A DNA stretch of 64,000 nucleotides from Lasiosphaeris hirsuta (Eukaryota; Ascomycota; Sordariomycetes; Sordariales; Lasiosphaeriaceae): positions 5,580,001 through 5,644,000 of the forward strand of contig JAUKUA010000001.1 in assembly GCA_030549175.1 (NCBI GenBank), in the 5' to 3' direction. Numbering within the stretch: the first letter of the stretch is position 1; each line of letters begins with the position of its first letter. Below are positions 33,751 to 44,609 of the stretch, in pieces. The notes under the pieces were generated by a model that saw only the letters and a list, made by a program, of their open reading frames with translations, was not told where the DNA came from and ran no database searches. Position numbers and translations under genes: made by a program.

Positions 33751-35016
33751 TTATCTCAACCGCTTTTCCGATGATGACTCTCCCGTGACTCTGCCCATAA
33801 AATTGGCAATCGACTCGAAATAGCCCTCTTCCAATACACTCGAGTTATGGTCACCACCCGGTAGGGGCCTCCATATCTTGAGGGGCGCCGTAGACAGATC
33901 GTAAAGACGCTTCATGTGGATCGGCCTGAAGCGACTTGGGTTAGCAACCATCTAATGGGTGGCAGAGGGAATCTACCCGGCCGGGCTTACGGCACAATCT
34001 CATCCTGGAGCCCGCTCAGGAACAGTGTCGGCACCTTGATGTTAGGCATCAGGCTATCGCTGGGCCAGATTTGGTGACAGAGCAGGGCTAGGTACTTGGC
34101 GGGGGGCATGATGCTGGGGATAAGCTTGCGCATGCTAAGGAAGGTGTTCTCGAGGATCAAGCCGCTGATGTCCCCCCGGCCCTGGTTCTTGGCTACAAGG
34201 CGAATCCCGACGGCGCCACCGAGGCTCTGGCCATAGACGAGGAGCTTGTGGTCCCTTGTCTCGGCACGGTCGCGAAGGTAGTCGAGGGCAGTCTGGGCGT
34301 CGACATTCAGGCCAGATTCATCGGCCTCACCAGTCGAGAGGCCGTACCCACGGTACTCAAGCATGAAGACGTTGCAGCCCGTGGACGAGATGAGCATGCG
34401 GGCGATCGGTAGGCGGTGGCCGATGTTACCCGCATTGCCGTGGAACATGAGAACAGTTACGTTAGAGTTGCGGCCGCCACGCGGGCCACGGATGTAGAAG
34501 GCCGATAGCTTCTCGCCATCATTGGTTGGGATAATGAGCTCCTCGAAGTCCTTGAACTCATAGTAGATGGGACGGGGGATTTTGGTTCGGGCGTCGGCTG
34601 GTACGTGGGAGGGATAGATCAGGGCCCTGCGGCGAGAGAGGGGCACAACGTCAGCATGGCTTGTCTTGTCGGTGGTAAGCAGGGGCAGGGAAGGAGGGGC
34701 CAGGCCAAGCATACTTTTGTTTGAAGTAGAGGAGGGATGTAAGGAGGGCAGCAATCCCCTTTGAGGTAAGGGAAGGCATTAGCTCAATTGCAGCGGAACG
34801 AAGACCGGAAGAGGAGCTTCCAACTTGCCCCCTCAGCCAGCCGGCGCGTTTGACGGTACAGCCATTCAGGCACGGGGTGGGAAAGACAGGAAGGTCGGGT
34901 CATACAGTTGAAGCTATAGCTGGTAGGCGCATGTAGCTCGCGGCGCTGCTCATCAGCGACACCGTCTGCTCCAGGAATGATGGGTTGTTGCTAGGAGGAG
35001 GGGCCGGGGACGACAT
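33751..35016 (-). CDS. bem46: BEM46-type alpha/beta hydrolase (ABHD13-like)
   Basis: Four minus-strand exons: 35016-34906, 34758-34715 (44 nt only), 34626-33991 and 33925-33751 (321 aa). The tiny second exon supplies the membrane anchor: TGIAALLTSLLYFKQKALIYPSH, read across residues 37-58 in parts. The hydrolase has the oxyanion turn HGNAGN (114-119), nucleophile Ser186 in YGQSLGG, and the likely triad partners Asp260 (SGLQDEIVP) and His290 (PGGDHNS). BEM46 proteins are conserved from fungi to animals; the Neurospora protein is ER- and eisosome-associated and affects ascospore germination. The natural substrate is not established. The start ATG (MSSPAPPPSNN) matches the short cytosolic lead of the family. 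Confidence 0.94.
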
Positions 35017-37767
35017 GGCGGGCAGCCGAGTGGTTATAGGATGAAAAGGCGGTATGGCAACCTGGTGGGTGAGCCAGGTAAGAAAGGGAGGTAAAGCAAC
35101 CCGAGACAGGAAGATATGCAGCAGCAGGGGCCGACAGGTGAGGTGGTGTTGGCAAGCCAAGAATGCGGAGCTAATTGAAGGTCTGGAGCATTGGAGCCCT
35201 GGGGCCTGCTGAGCTGTCAGCCAAGGATGCGGGTAGCGCGCACACGTGCGAGTGAACAGGGGAAATGGAGACCGACAGACTGGGACAGGCTTGGGGCAGA
35301 GGCTAAAAGAAGGAGGGCAAACGGCGGGGTTTGTGCGCTGCAGAATCCGTTACGGAGGCGAGCGAGCGAAGAGAAGGAAAACTGGTTGAATATCACTGAG
35401 CGTCATTGAGCTTCATTGCTTAGTATTCTCCTTCGGCGGGGAGGCTGTATGCAAGCAAGGCATGATGTAATGCAGCTACCTATTTGTCTCCCTCGCTGCT
35501 GCACTGCGAGTGCACTCCGAGAGGTGATGTCTGCTCCTCCGGTCTTATAGCAGAATGCCGGCCCGGTCCGGCTAAGATCTGGTCTGCTGCGCCGAATTGC
35601 CCCGGACCTAGACTCATCTTGATCTCAGCTACTCTGGCTGGGCATGGGGCTTCCCCGGAGAGACCCTTTATCGCAGCTATCGTGATCGGCGGCCTAGATC
35701 GGCATCCCGGATTGGCTCTTGCGTCTCGTCGGCATTGGGCGAGACGCCAGCTCCCCGTCACCCCATTGAGTGGGGCTGACACCGGACATCAGCTGCAACA
35801 AGGTCAAATACCCCAATTGCAGTCTTGCGTGCCTCGAATGTCTCAAACTGTCGCGTCGCGGTGCGGGTCGCGCAAACATACCACTAATCTGCCGTGCACC
35901 TGAGCTGCAGAGAAGTAAGGTGACTGCCGTGCAAATCTGGTTGACGCGCGCGACACGGGTGATGCACATTCGAGCGCAACCGCGTTCATGCGCTCTTCCC
36001 GACGGCCGTCACAACTGGTCAATGGCTGGCTGATGGATCGCGATATCTCAATGCGCTAACCCCAAGCAGGAGCTCGGAGCAGTCGGTTGGCAGGCGTCTT
36101 GGTGTGTTGAGCCTTCTGAAACAGGAGACGCGGGGGCGTGAGCAAACAGCTCTCACCCTTTGGTGTGGGCTCAACCTGGCTAGTACACTAGAAGCCCGTT
36201 ATTGGTACCGTCCGCTGCAGGATGACGGCCCAAAGACGGTTGATGTGAGTCTTTTGGAGCTCTAGAAGAATCCAATTCGCCATGCCTTGGTTGGGGTGCA
36301 TTATTAGCAAGCAGCGATCCGAAACCCGCGAGCCCAGGTTGCCAGGGTCGCCGGTAGGTCAAAGGTGCTACCAGCCAACCCGCTGGCAAGTGGTCTCTAT
36401 GGCTGGTGTTGGTGAGCCATCAGACCTTGGATTCACAGACCTTGGACTCTGGCTGTTGTGTGAGAATGGGGTGATGGGTCCAGAGCGGAAGGCGTGTGTC
36501 TTCAAAGAGTGCCCATCGCTAACAACCCCACGAGAGTACTTCTAGTTATAGCACTGTACCTTGGGTACCTAAGTACCCAACCAGGGTTTGCAACCTGGCG
36601 TCGGCGCATGGATTGACGACTGGCATTGGCCGCTTTTTTTTAAAAAAAAAATTAATTGAAACGCGCTTATTGACCTCCTGACCAACCAGCGACGCGCTTC
36701 ATTCAGGTTTCGTGTCGAGGCGCTCGGACAGGCAAGGAGGCAAGCAGCGAGCAAAGCACGGTGGCACGCTTCTTCCGCCACGTTTGCGTCGCCACATGCT
36801 TCTTCGGCGATTGAGTGTGGTGTGGACTGCGTAAGCCATGGTGTAGGAATTGGGGTCGCCTAATTCGTAAACAGCTATGGGCTGCTCCGCGAAGAGAGTG
36901 GGATGGCCCCAGGCTGACCAAGGGGGATGGAGGGGCTGTTTTTCGCGGGCCAGTCTGGCTACAGCATTGGGGACCCGGCAACGGACTAGCGACGCATCAA
37001 GGCCCGAAACCTCCAACCAAACTTCCCGCATCCCAAGGTTTGCTTCATTTTTTTCTCTTTTCTTTCGTCGCACACAAAAAAATTCTGCGAGTCACTGAAT
37101 TGTAGCTTCCAGCCCGAGATACCGCATCGACCGAGAACGCGCCTGGATTCCACTCTCCGTGCCGTTGGCTAGTTAGCGCGCTCCAGCTCCTGCTCGTCAG
37201 TTCCGTCTGATCTGATTCGGTGCCCAACGTCTCCAGTTGTCGAACAGCCAGCCGCCGCGCCGCCGCACACAGCCCCGCTAGTCTTAGACTACACAAAACG
37301 ACCTAACGTCAAAGCAGCGGATTCCCGTACCTGACAGGAACACCCCGAACATCGCCAACGGGAGACGATCCGAGCGCTCTACTACATTCGATTCGTTCCA
37401 TTCTTTCTTCTCTAGGACCACCTTTTATGAGACCTGATCTGGGTTTCCATGTGTTGCGCCTGTTCCAAATCTAGTTTGACGATCCAGCAATATCCAACAA
37501 CACAGGCTCTGCTAAGATTCCGGGCACAACCCACTCTTTGCCTCCTCTCAGTCGACTGAGGATCGATTGGTTACTTTCGGGTCGATCGTGTCTTTCCACC
37601 CACTCACACGTCAACAACGAGCTTGGCGCTATCGCAAATAGCCAGAGAGGGAATTCTAGCGGCAAGCAGCGCCCCGACTGTCAAGAGCTCGTTTCATTTC
37701 GTGCATACCCAGCACCAATTGCAACCCCGCAAAATCGAGCGACAACACATCATACTCACTCACAACA
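35017..37767. other. 2.75-kb divergent intergenic region
   Basis: Lies between the divergent start codons of BEM46 and the LYAR-type gene. I see no recognisable protein in any frame. A perfect 8-bp inverted repeat lies at 36561-36580 and a poly-A/T tract near 36636-36652. The segment 37400-37767 probably contains the leader of the LYAR-type gene. Confidence 0.45.
36561..36580. repeat. short perfect inverted repeat
   Basis: TTGGGTAC, four-base spacer CTAA, then GTACCCAA: the arms are perfect reverse complements. Too short to be a transposon end on its own. Confidence 0.85.
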
Positions 37768-39652
37768 ATGGTTTCCTTCTCGTGTGAGGTACGCAGATAT
37801 CGCAATTCCCCTAACCGCAGTAGTGCCGTAGCGCTCTGCTTTTGTACTGTTATATTCCCCACAGGGAGCTCACAGACACCTCTTCCCCGACTGGGGTGAT
37901 GATCCTCTTGTCTTGCTTCAGCCCCTCGACCTCCGATTCCAACGGCCACCCCCCTCCCCATCCGATTGTCCCTTTTCACCACACCCCCCGATTTCCCCGG
38001 GGCCCCCAAGAGCCAGGCGCGCAATCTTAACTGACATCACACACGCATTCCCGCACACCACCTCCCCGGGCCCGCAACCAACAGGCCAGCGCCTTTACAC
38101 ACCACCCCTCCATCCCTTTCCTACCCACCCCTCCCCGTGTGATCAGGCTGATCCTCCCTCCATTTGGTCTCCTGTCTCCCCATCCGTCCCTCCTTATTCC
38201 TCCCCGCTGCCGCCAAACAGATCGCCTCTTTATCTTTGCTCCCTTCCCAGATATCCAATTGTATACTGTATCGTCTGTCATCTAACCACTTCATGCTGGC
38301 CTCTCCAGTCGTGCGGCGACATTTTGACTAAGAAGAAACTCGACCCGCACCGAAACCGCTGTCGTGGTGCCACTTTCACCTGCATCGATTGCATGGTGCA
38401 CTTTCCCGGCGCTGAATATCGCACCCATACGGTATGACCCCAGAACCTGTGTTGTGCAAAGCTTTCATATAGAGGCATCCCTCCCGCTAACTCTGACCAG
38501 AGTTGCATGACAGAAGACCAAAAATATCAAGGTGCTCTCTACCGAAACAAAAAGGTCAAGACGACACCCAGCGCGAATACTCCCACGCCTATCCAAGCCA
38601 TGGCGCAACCAGCCTACGTCGAGGATGCTGTAGACGAGTACAGCGAATGGAAGAAGTATGAGCAGGACAGCGATGACGACGGGAACTCACCCACCGACCC
38701 GCTCCCAGAAGCTCCCACTCCGCCTTCGGCCACTGAACAGCATGTCAATGTGTTTGACTTTCTTGTTGGTGGCGCAACACCAACTGCTTCTCACGTTTCT
38801 CTCCCGGCGACAGCCCATGTCCGCTTGGACGACGAGAATCAACTCGTTCGCTTCGACCACGAGGCCAACGGCTTGGTGGATGAGTTTGACATGGATGACG
38901 CCATGATCCAGTACGGTGCCGGACCGGTGTCTGCCAACTTCCAAACCCCGGCACCGAAGGCTGAACGAAAGAAATCAAGGGAAGGAGAGAGTCAGGTGAA
39001 GAAGGATAAAAAGCGCAAGAGACTACACATCGAGACCGATCAGATCATGACCGACGCACCACCAGTATTGCACTCGGGGTTGACAGGGGGATTGAACCGT
39101 CTCATGAGCAGACCCTCTGTCTTTCCACCTTCGCCGGATTACTCTGGTGGCGACGTTGCCGAGACACCTGCCAGTCCTCTAAAGAAGTCGAAGCACTCAA
39201 AGCATCATAAGTCCAGTCGGACGGAAACGATTGGCAACAGCCTGATGGCCATGATCTCGGCCAGTTCCAAACCTAAGCCGGTCAAGAAGCGGAAGGAGAG
39301 AACCTCGACATCGACATCGACCAAAAAGAAGCACCCGAGACGCCTCGAGGCCCCCAAGGAGCAGAAACTTCTCGAGTACCGACCTGTATCAAAGGATAGC
39401 AAAGAGGGTGATGTCCCCAGTGGGCAGATGGTGATATACAAGCCAGCTGCTGAGCACTTCCTTAGTTTCATCAACAAGGGCCCTGAGAGCGAACGAGGCT
39501 GCAGCGTCAACAAGGTTCTCAAGCGTTATCACCGGGAGCGCAATGCTGCGTCGGGCACTAGTCTAAACAAGTTGACGGAAGAGAAGGAACTTTGGCGGTC
39601 ATTGCGGTTGAAGAAGAACGAAAGAGGCGAGATTGTTTTGTTTTGCATCTAA
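37768..39652 (+). CDS. LYAR-type C2HC zinc-finger protein
   Basis: Three exons: 37768-37788 (7 codons), 38309-38431 and 38501-39652 (431 aa). Intron 1 is unusually long for this genome (520 nt); intron 2 is 69 nt. The joins give the LYAR finger MVSFSCESCGDILTKKK, then LDPHRNRCRGATFTCIDC and YRTHTSCMTEDQKYQG. Zinc ligands are Cys6, Cys9, His21, Cys25 and Cys32, Cys35, His47, Cys50. The rest is acidic at 85-110 and then basic with probable nuclear localisation signals (KKDKKRKRLH, KKRKER, KKKHPRRLE). A conserved C-terminal block (residues about 350-430) ends with LWRSLRLKKNERGEIVLF. Human LYAR is a nucleolar cell-growth and ribosome-biogenesis factor; nucleolar function here is inferred. Confidence 0.93.
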
Positions 39653-40413
39653 GCGAGGATGATACTTGCATATATGGGATCGGAAACCGAACATCATCTT
39701 TTGCACGGGTTAACTGACCGAGCGGATGCACTGGAGTTAACGACGTGGCATGGGTCTCCTTTTTTCTTTCCAATGATACCTATACATGGACATGTAACAA
39801 CACATGTCGAACTACCTTGTTTTTATCTTCTTCAAGATGCAAAGTCGAAGACTCATCTTGGTTCGCTTTGGGGCAACAACGGTTTTACATCCTCGCGCTT
39901 TCGCAAGGAGACGTCGGGGTTTCGATGTCCGAGTGCTTGGGCAACGAGATGGCTGGCATGGACACCGAATGGGCTGGCCATGTAGCTGTATCACTACTCG
40001 TCGTCCAGTCTACCTACTAACATGGGCTTTTCAGGCTATGTCCTTTGTATATGGCCACTCCAAGAGGATTGGGGCTAGATGGGGTCGCACACATTTCTTG
40101 TCTTCGTTCTCCTCCTTGGCTTCCTTTTGTATGCTCCAATAGGTTTTTGTCTGTATGGTATTAATGGGCAGAGAAAGACACGGAGATTGGCGAAGGACGG
40201 TGACGGCGGTGGTGGCAATGGTGGTAATGACAAATTGTTGGGGTAGACCATGGGCAGGTTTACCTGATTTAGTTTCTTGTCACTTGAAGCTTCCCAAGGT
40301 CGATCGTAATGCGTGTGTTTGCCGCGTAATCGTCATATGCCCACAGTCCCCGTCTGTGACCTCAATATGCGCACAACGAGCCCATATTTCATTATTCTCA
40401 CCTGATAATACCA
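39653..40413. other. convergent intergenic region
   Basis: The 3' flanks of the LYAR-type gene (+) and PEX10 (-). Nothing else recognised. Confidence 0.5.
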
Positions 40414-41712
40414 TCATACATTCCTCAAAGGCAGGATATGCTGCACCAAGGCCTCGCGCCGACACAATGGACACTCGGGCTTCTCACGAACCCAGTCGCC
40501 AATACACGCCCAGCAAAATACATGGCCGCACTGCGTGGCGGCAGGGTCCTTGAGCTCCTCGAGACACAGCGTACACTTCCGCTGCTGTTGCCCCTTGATC
40601 CAGCCCATGACGCCCTCGCCCACCCCTAAATCATAGCGCGGCCTCCCACCTCTCGGCACAGGGGTATGCGTCGAGTGCCCAATCTCGGCCAGACTCCTTT
40701 GATTCCCCAATCCCGGCCCCCCTGCCCCAGCTAGGAGCTCGTTATTACTGCTATATGCATTCTCATCCAACGAGACATTGACATTTCCGCCGCCCGGCCC
40801 AAACGCCCGCTCCCGGATGAGCAAGTCCAGCCCGGCATCCTCGGCGCTAATGTCGGTCGGGGCGGCTAGAACCTGCGCCCGAAAGTGCATGTAGGCCCTT
40901 ACCACCATCTGCACCACCAGCAAGACTCCCAAGACTTCATACCCGGCGCGCCCCCCGGCGCTGCCGGCCTGTGCCTCGTCCAACCGCCGCGTGAAGATGT
41001 AGCGCAGCCCGAATAGCCTCTTAGAGAGGGAATGGTAGGCCCCCGTGAAGTAGAAGGCGGCGAGAACGACGGCATGTAGGTGGGCGCCGCTCGTCAGCGG
41101 CGACATGTGGGCAAGGAGGTAGCGCTGGACGCGGTATGAGGTGCTCGGGGTCGCGGTGGTGGAGCCCTTGCCCTGGCGGGTGAGAGCCGTCAGGCGGTCC
41201 TGGAGGCGGCGGCAGAGGGCGCCACGCACGGGAGGCAGGAGGCGGCCGGCGAGGTAGGGGAGGAGGATGCTCGTCGCGATGTAGCCGGCGCGGCGGGAGA
41301 GGGAGGGGAGGTGGGGGCCGCCGGTACCGAGGGCGGACTGGAGCTCGGGTGACGCGGTTTTGGATGAGAGGAGGGTTTCGAAGAGGAGCGGCGAGCGTTC
41401 TTCGACCTGGACAAGGTCGCAGTATTCTTCGCCCAGAGTGCGGTTGCCGAGGAGGGTGGTGAGGGAGAGGTAGAGCACGTCGGCGAAGGTGCGCGTCTCG
41501 GCGGCCCAGGCGTGAGCAGAGCGGGCACCGCGCAGGCGGCGATGGAGGTCGCTCACTTGGTTGGTTAGTAGGCCTTGGAAGTAGGCGTCCTTTTGGTAGG
41601 CGCGGATGATATCAGGCGCGGCGGCGTAGGGGTATGGTGAGCTCGTGAGGGGTGGCGGGGATTTGGCCATCCCCGACACGAACGCGGATGCGGACGCGGC
41701 CGTCGAAGCCAT
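40414..41712 (-). CDS. PEX10: peroxisomal RING ubiquitin ligase PEX10
   Basis: A single-exon 432-aa protein on the minus strand starting at 41712. The N-terminal half is the Pex2/Pex12-type membrane domain: AAPDIIRAYQKDAYFQGLL, LLGNRTLGEEYCDLVQV, RRAGYIATSILLPYL, LHAVVLAAFYFTGAYHSLSK and LLVVQMVVRAYMHFR. The C-terminal C3HC4 RING is CTLCLEELKDPAATQCGHVF then CWACIGDW and CPLCR. PEX10 forms the retro-translocation channel and ligase complex with PEX2 and PEX12 that ubiquitinates the receptor PEX5. A Gly/Asn-rich loop (residues about 315-350) between the membrane domain and RING is longer than in yeast. Confidence 0.97.
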   Translation of the reverse strand: MASTAASASAFVSGMAKSPPPLTSSPYPYAAAPDIIRAYQKDAYFQGLLTNQVSDLHRRLRGARSAHAWAAETRTFADVLYLSLTTLLGNRTLGEEYCDLVQVEERSPLLFETLLSSKTASPELQSALGTGGPHLPSLSRRAGYIATSILLPYLAGRLLPPVRGALCRRLQDRLTALTRQGKGSTTATPSTSYRVQRYLLAHMSPLTSGAHLHAVVLAAFYFTGAYHSLSKRLFGLRYIFTRRLDEAQAGSAGGRAGYEVLGVLLVVQMVVRAYMHFRAQVLAAPTDISAEDAGLDLLIRERAFGPGGGNVNVSLDENAYSSNNELLAGAGGPGLGNQRSLAEIGHSTHTPVPRGGRPRYDLGVGEGVMGWIKGQQQRKCTLCLEELKDPAATQCGHVFCWACIGDWVREKPECPLCRREALVQHILPLRNV

Positions 41713-42328
41713 TGCGACCGGTGTTTTCGGCAGCCTTGTCTGGTGAATAGCGCGGCAGCCAAAATCACATCATTGACACCCGAGTGCGGTGATGTTGGCG
41801 CATGGCGTGGGAAAGCTGCGGTGTTGATGTTGAACGTGCTCGGTTGGCAGATGCCAGCCGACGGGATGAACGAGCCTCGGGATCTCAATGACAGGAGCAG
41901 GGATCCAATGACCTGAGAGGGCTGACCGCTCGCTGGAACGATGAATGCAGGCCTGCCGTGTGCGTACCCCCTAGCAGGGATAACATTTGCGGCTACTAGT
42001 ACATAGTGCGACCTAATGGCTACGGGGGGGGGCTCTACTACACTACTAGGGAACGGGGCTGACGTCGTTCGACCAAATTGCAAAAAAAAAAAAAAAAAGT
42101 TGCAGGGGGTTACACACCTCACGCGACAGGGACCAGGGAATTTCCTTCCTACCTCGAACTTGCGAGTTGTCGCAAACTTGACGCTATGCGCGACAGTATC
42201 CTTTTCTTTCAACATTGCTAAATATTGCCCCTGTTGTCACCCGCTTGAACCTGCCCACTGCCTTTTTCGTTTTTGTATTCGATGACGGCGAGAAGAACCA
42301 CTGGCACTCGGGCTAGGTGACAGGCGCA
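41713..42328. promoter_or_regulatory. divergent promoter region between PEX10 and ERD1
   Basis: 616 bp between two divergent start codons. It contains a 17-A run at 42082-42098. No defined factor site identified. Confidence 0.5.
42082..42098. repeat. 17-nt poly-A run in the PEX10/ERD1 promoter
   Basis: Uninterrupted A tract; poly(dA:dT) in yeast promoters excludes nucleosomes, so a promoter role is possible. Confidence 0.85.
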
Positions 42329-43617
42329 ATGGACGGCGACACGGCTATTGAGCCCCAGCTCGACTCGTTTAGTTTGACGTTCCCCCTCCCCTACCGGGTC
42401 GCTTTCATTATTATTCTCGGTTTGTGGCCCTTCACCGGCAATCTAACCAAAGTCTCTAACATCATCCACGTTTAGCTGTATGGGGATGGGGCCTTAACCT
42501 TCACTTCCTCCACATCCGTCGCATCGATGTCCCCTCGTTGATTCGGTACCCTGGGCGGTCCAACGCCAACCAACTCCCCCACCACCACTCAACTTACCGT
42601 CTTGCGACCTTCCTCTCAGCAACGTCGTCTCTCTCGATTGTCATATTCTGGCTATTCTCGCGGCGCGACCCGCAGCGCGTCATCGACTATGACTGGATCC
42701 CCATGACTAACCTGCTCGTCCTTGCCGGCCTCTTCGCGATACCGCTGCGCAGCTTGTCTGTGTCGCATAGTGGGCGGGGCCGTCTGCTTCGGGCTCTTCG
42801 GCGTATCAGCATAGGGGGGCTCGCTGAGGCTAAGGACGGAAAGTTTGGCGACATTCTCCTGGCCGATGTTCTCACCAGCTACGCCAAGGTCTTTGCCGAT
42901 CTGTTCGTCTGCGTCTGCATGTTTCTGACACGGAATGGGTCAGCAACCGACCGGCCGGACCGGGGCTGCGGCGGCGCTATCATGATACCCCTGATCATGG
43001 CTATCCCAAGTGCGATCCGTTTGCGCCAATGTCTCATCGAGTACGTGCGTGTTCGCCAGTCTCCCTACAAGGAGTCTGTGGGTTGGGGTGGTCAGCATCT
43101 GGCCAACGCAGCAAAGTACTCAACCGCCTTCCCAGTCATCGTGCTGGGTGCATTGCTGCGGAATCTGAGTGGGGAGGACCGCGTAGCTGCTACTGGGCTG
43201 TACCGGGGCTGGGTCGCAGCCTGTCTCCTTAACTCGCTTTATAGCTTCTACTGGGACGTGGCTAAGGACTGGGATCTGACCCTCTTCTCCGAATCCCGAG
43301 AGCGCGAGTCGCCCGATCACCCCTTCGGACTAAGACGACGACTGCTGGTGCACAAACCGGGGGTGTACTATGTCGTGATTGCGCTGGACCTGGTGCTGCG
43401 ATGCACGTGGATGCTCAAGCTGAATACGCGGCTAGATCGCATAACCGACTTTGAAGGCTCCATATTCCTCATCCAGTTCCTCGAGGTATTCAGGCGGTGG
43501 GTGTGGATCTTCTTCCGCGTCGAGACCGAGTGGGTCAGGAGCAGCTCGGCGGGATTGGGTGGTGACGATATCTTGATGAACGACTTCCAAGGGAACAAAT
43601 ACGAAGATGAGGACTAA
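42329..43617 (+). CDS. ERD1: EXS-domain membrane protein ERD1
   Basis: Two exons, 42329-42419 and 42476-43617 (410 aa). The 56-nt intron has the donor GTTTGT, acceptor TTTAG and a CTAAC branch site; it joins FPLPYRVAFIIIL to AVWGWGLNLHFLH. An EXS domain follows with about eight hydrophobic segments, including TYRLATFLSATSSLSIVIFW, MTNLLVLAGLFAIPL, LANAAKYSTAFPVIVLGALL, and the signature ACLLNSLYSFYWDVAKDWDL. The C-terminal ELN-like LIQFLEVFRRWVWIFFRVE is typical of EXS proteins. Yeast Erd1 is a Golgi protein needed for retention of ER luminal proteins and for glycosyltransferase recycling, linked to phosphate transport. The acidic tail NKYEDED is cytosolic in the family. Confidence 0.95.
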
Positions 43618-44609
43618 TGAATGGCTTGGCACGTCCGTGTCATGTCACGAGCGGCCAAGTGTTTTGTGCACCAAGCGGTGTGGCTTGTATCGAGATTTGT
43701 ATTGCTGTATTGGATTGGCGTCACGCGGTGTACGTGTATGACGGGAATAATAGAGTTCTATACCGGATTCTGGGCATCCGAAGGTGGGAATACTAGACCG
43801 AGTTCTTCAGTCCGGGAGACCGAACCTCTCCGCGCTTCCCACGGATACACCGCATATGTTTGACGACGTTGCCGGCCATGATTCGTAGGCCTGTTCACCG
43901 CAACTCACCTTCAGTCCGGCCGACATCGATACCTTGCCTCCAACCCGCCGGCATGTGTCTGGCAAGATAACCGCAAACCGGAAGTCGGAAGCCGAGAGCC
44001 GGAAACAATAGACCCAAAATACTGTGGCAAAGCGCCGTGTCTTGCCAGCCAACAGAGCATGTGAAGCGAGTAAGAGGCGATGCAATAAATCCAACCCCCT
44101 TTTCACCCTTCCCCAGTGGGCCAGTGAAGAAAAGCATATTCCCAAACCTCGGGCTGCAATTTGGGTGCCACCCGCTCTGACAAAGACCAATTGCATTGTG
44201 ATTCCCGAGAGTCTAAACTGCGACTGGTCGAGAGCATCACACTCCCTCCCCATTCGCTTATACGTAACGCACGCCATGTCTAGGCACCACCATGTTGTGG
44301 TGGCTTTGTTTCTTACTCACTCACGGCCCCCATCTCGACAAAGCCTCAATTAACATCTTATCAGGTGACAAATCCAAAACGGCCGAGTTGAAAGCAAGGC
44401 CAGCGGACTCGGCCCTGCTTCTTTGTTTGGTGAATGTGCGCAACAGCGAAACTCGCCAGATTTCCCTATTCAGTAGGAAGAAAGAGGATGCCATCCGAGG
44501 CGCCCAAGCAGCACCTTTAGCGCCATATACTTCCGAGTTGTTCTCTCGACTGGACGAGCTGTTCGCAGCCTCTGTGTATAGCCGATAGTTTCTGACAGCG
44601 CATCCCAAC
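43618..44609. other. intergenic region with a possible upstream ORF
   Basis: Between ERD1 and the next + strand gene. An ATG-started frame at 44292-44588 (98 aa) ends 21 bp before the main ATG at 44610 and is discussed as a finding. Nothing else is recognisable. Confidence 0.45.
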
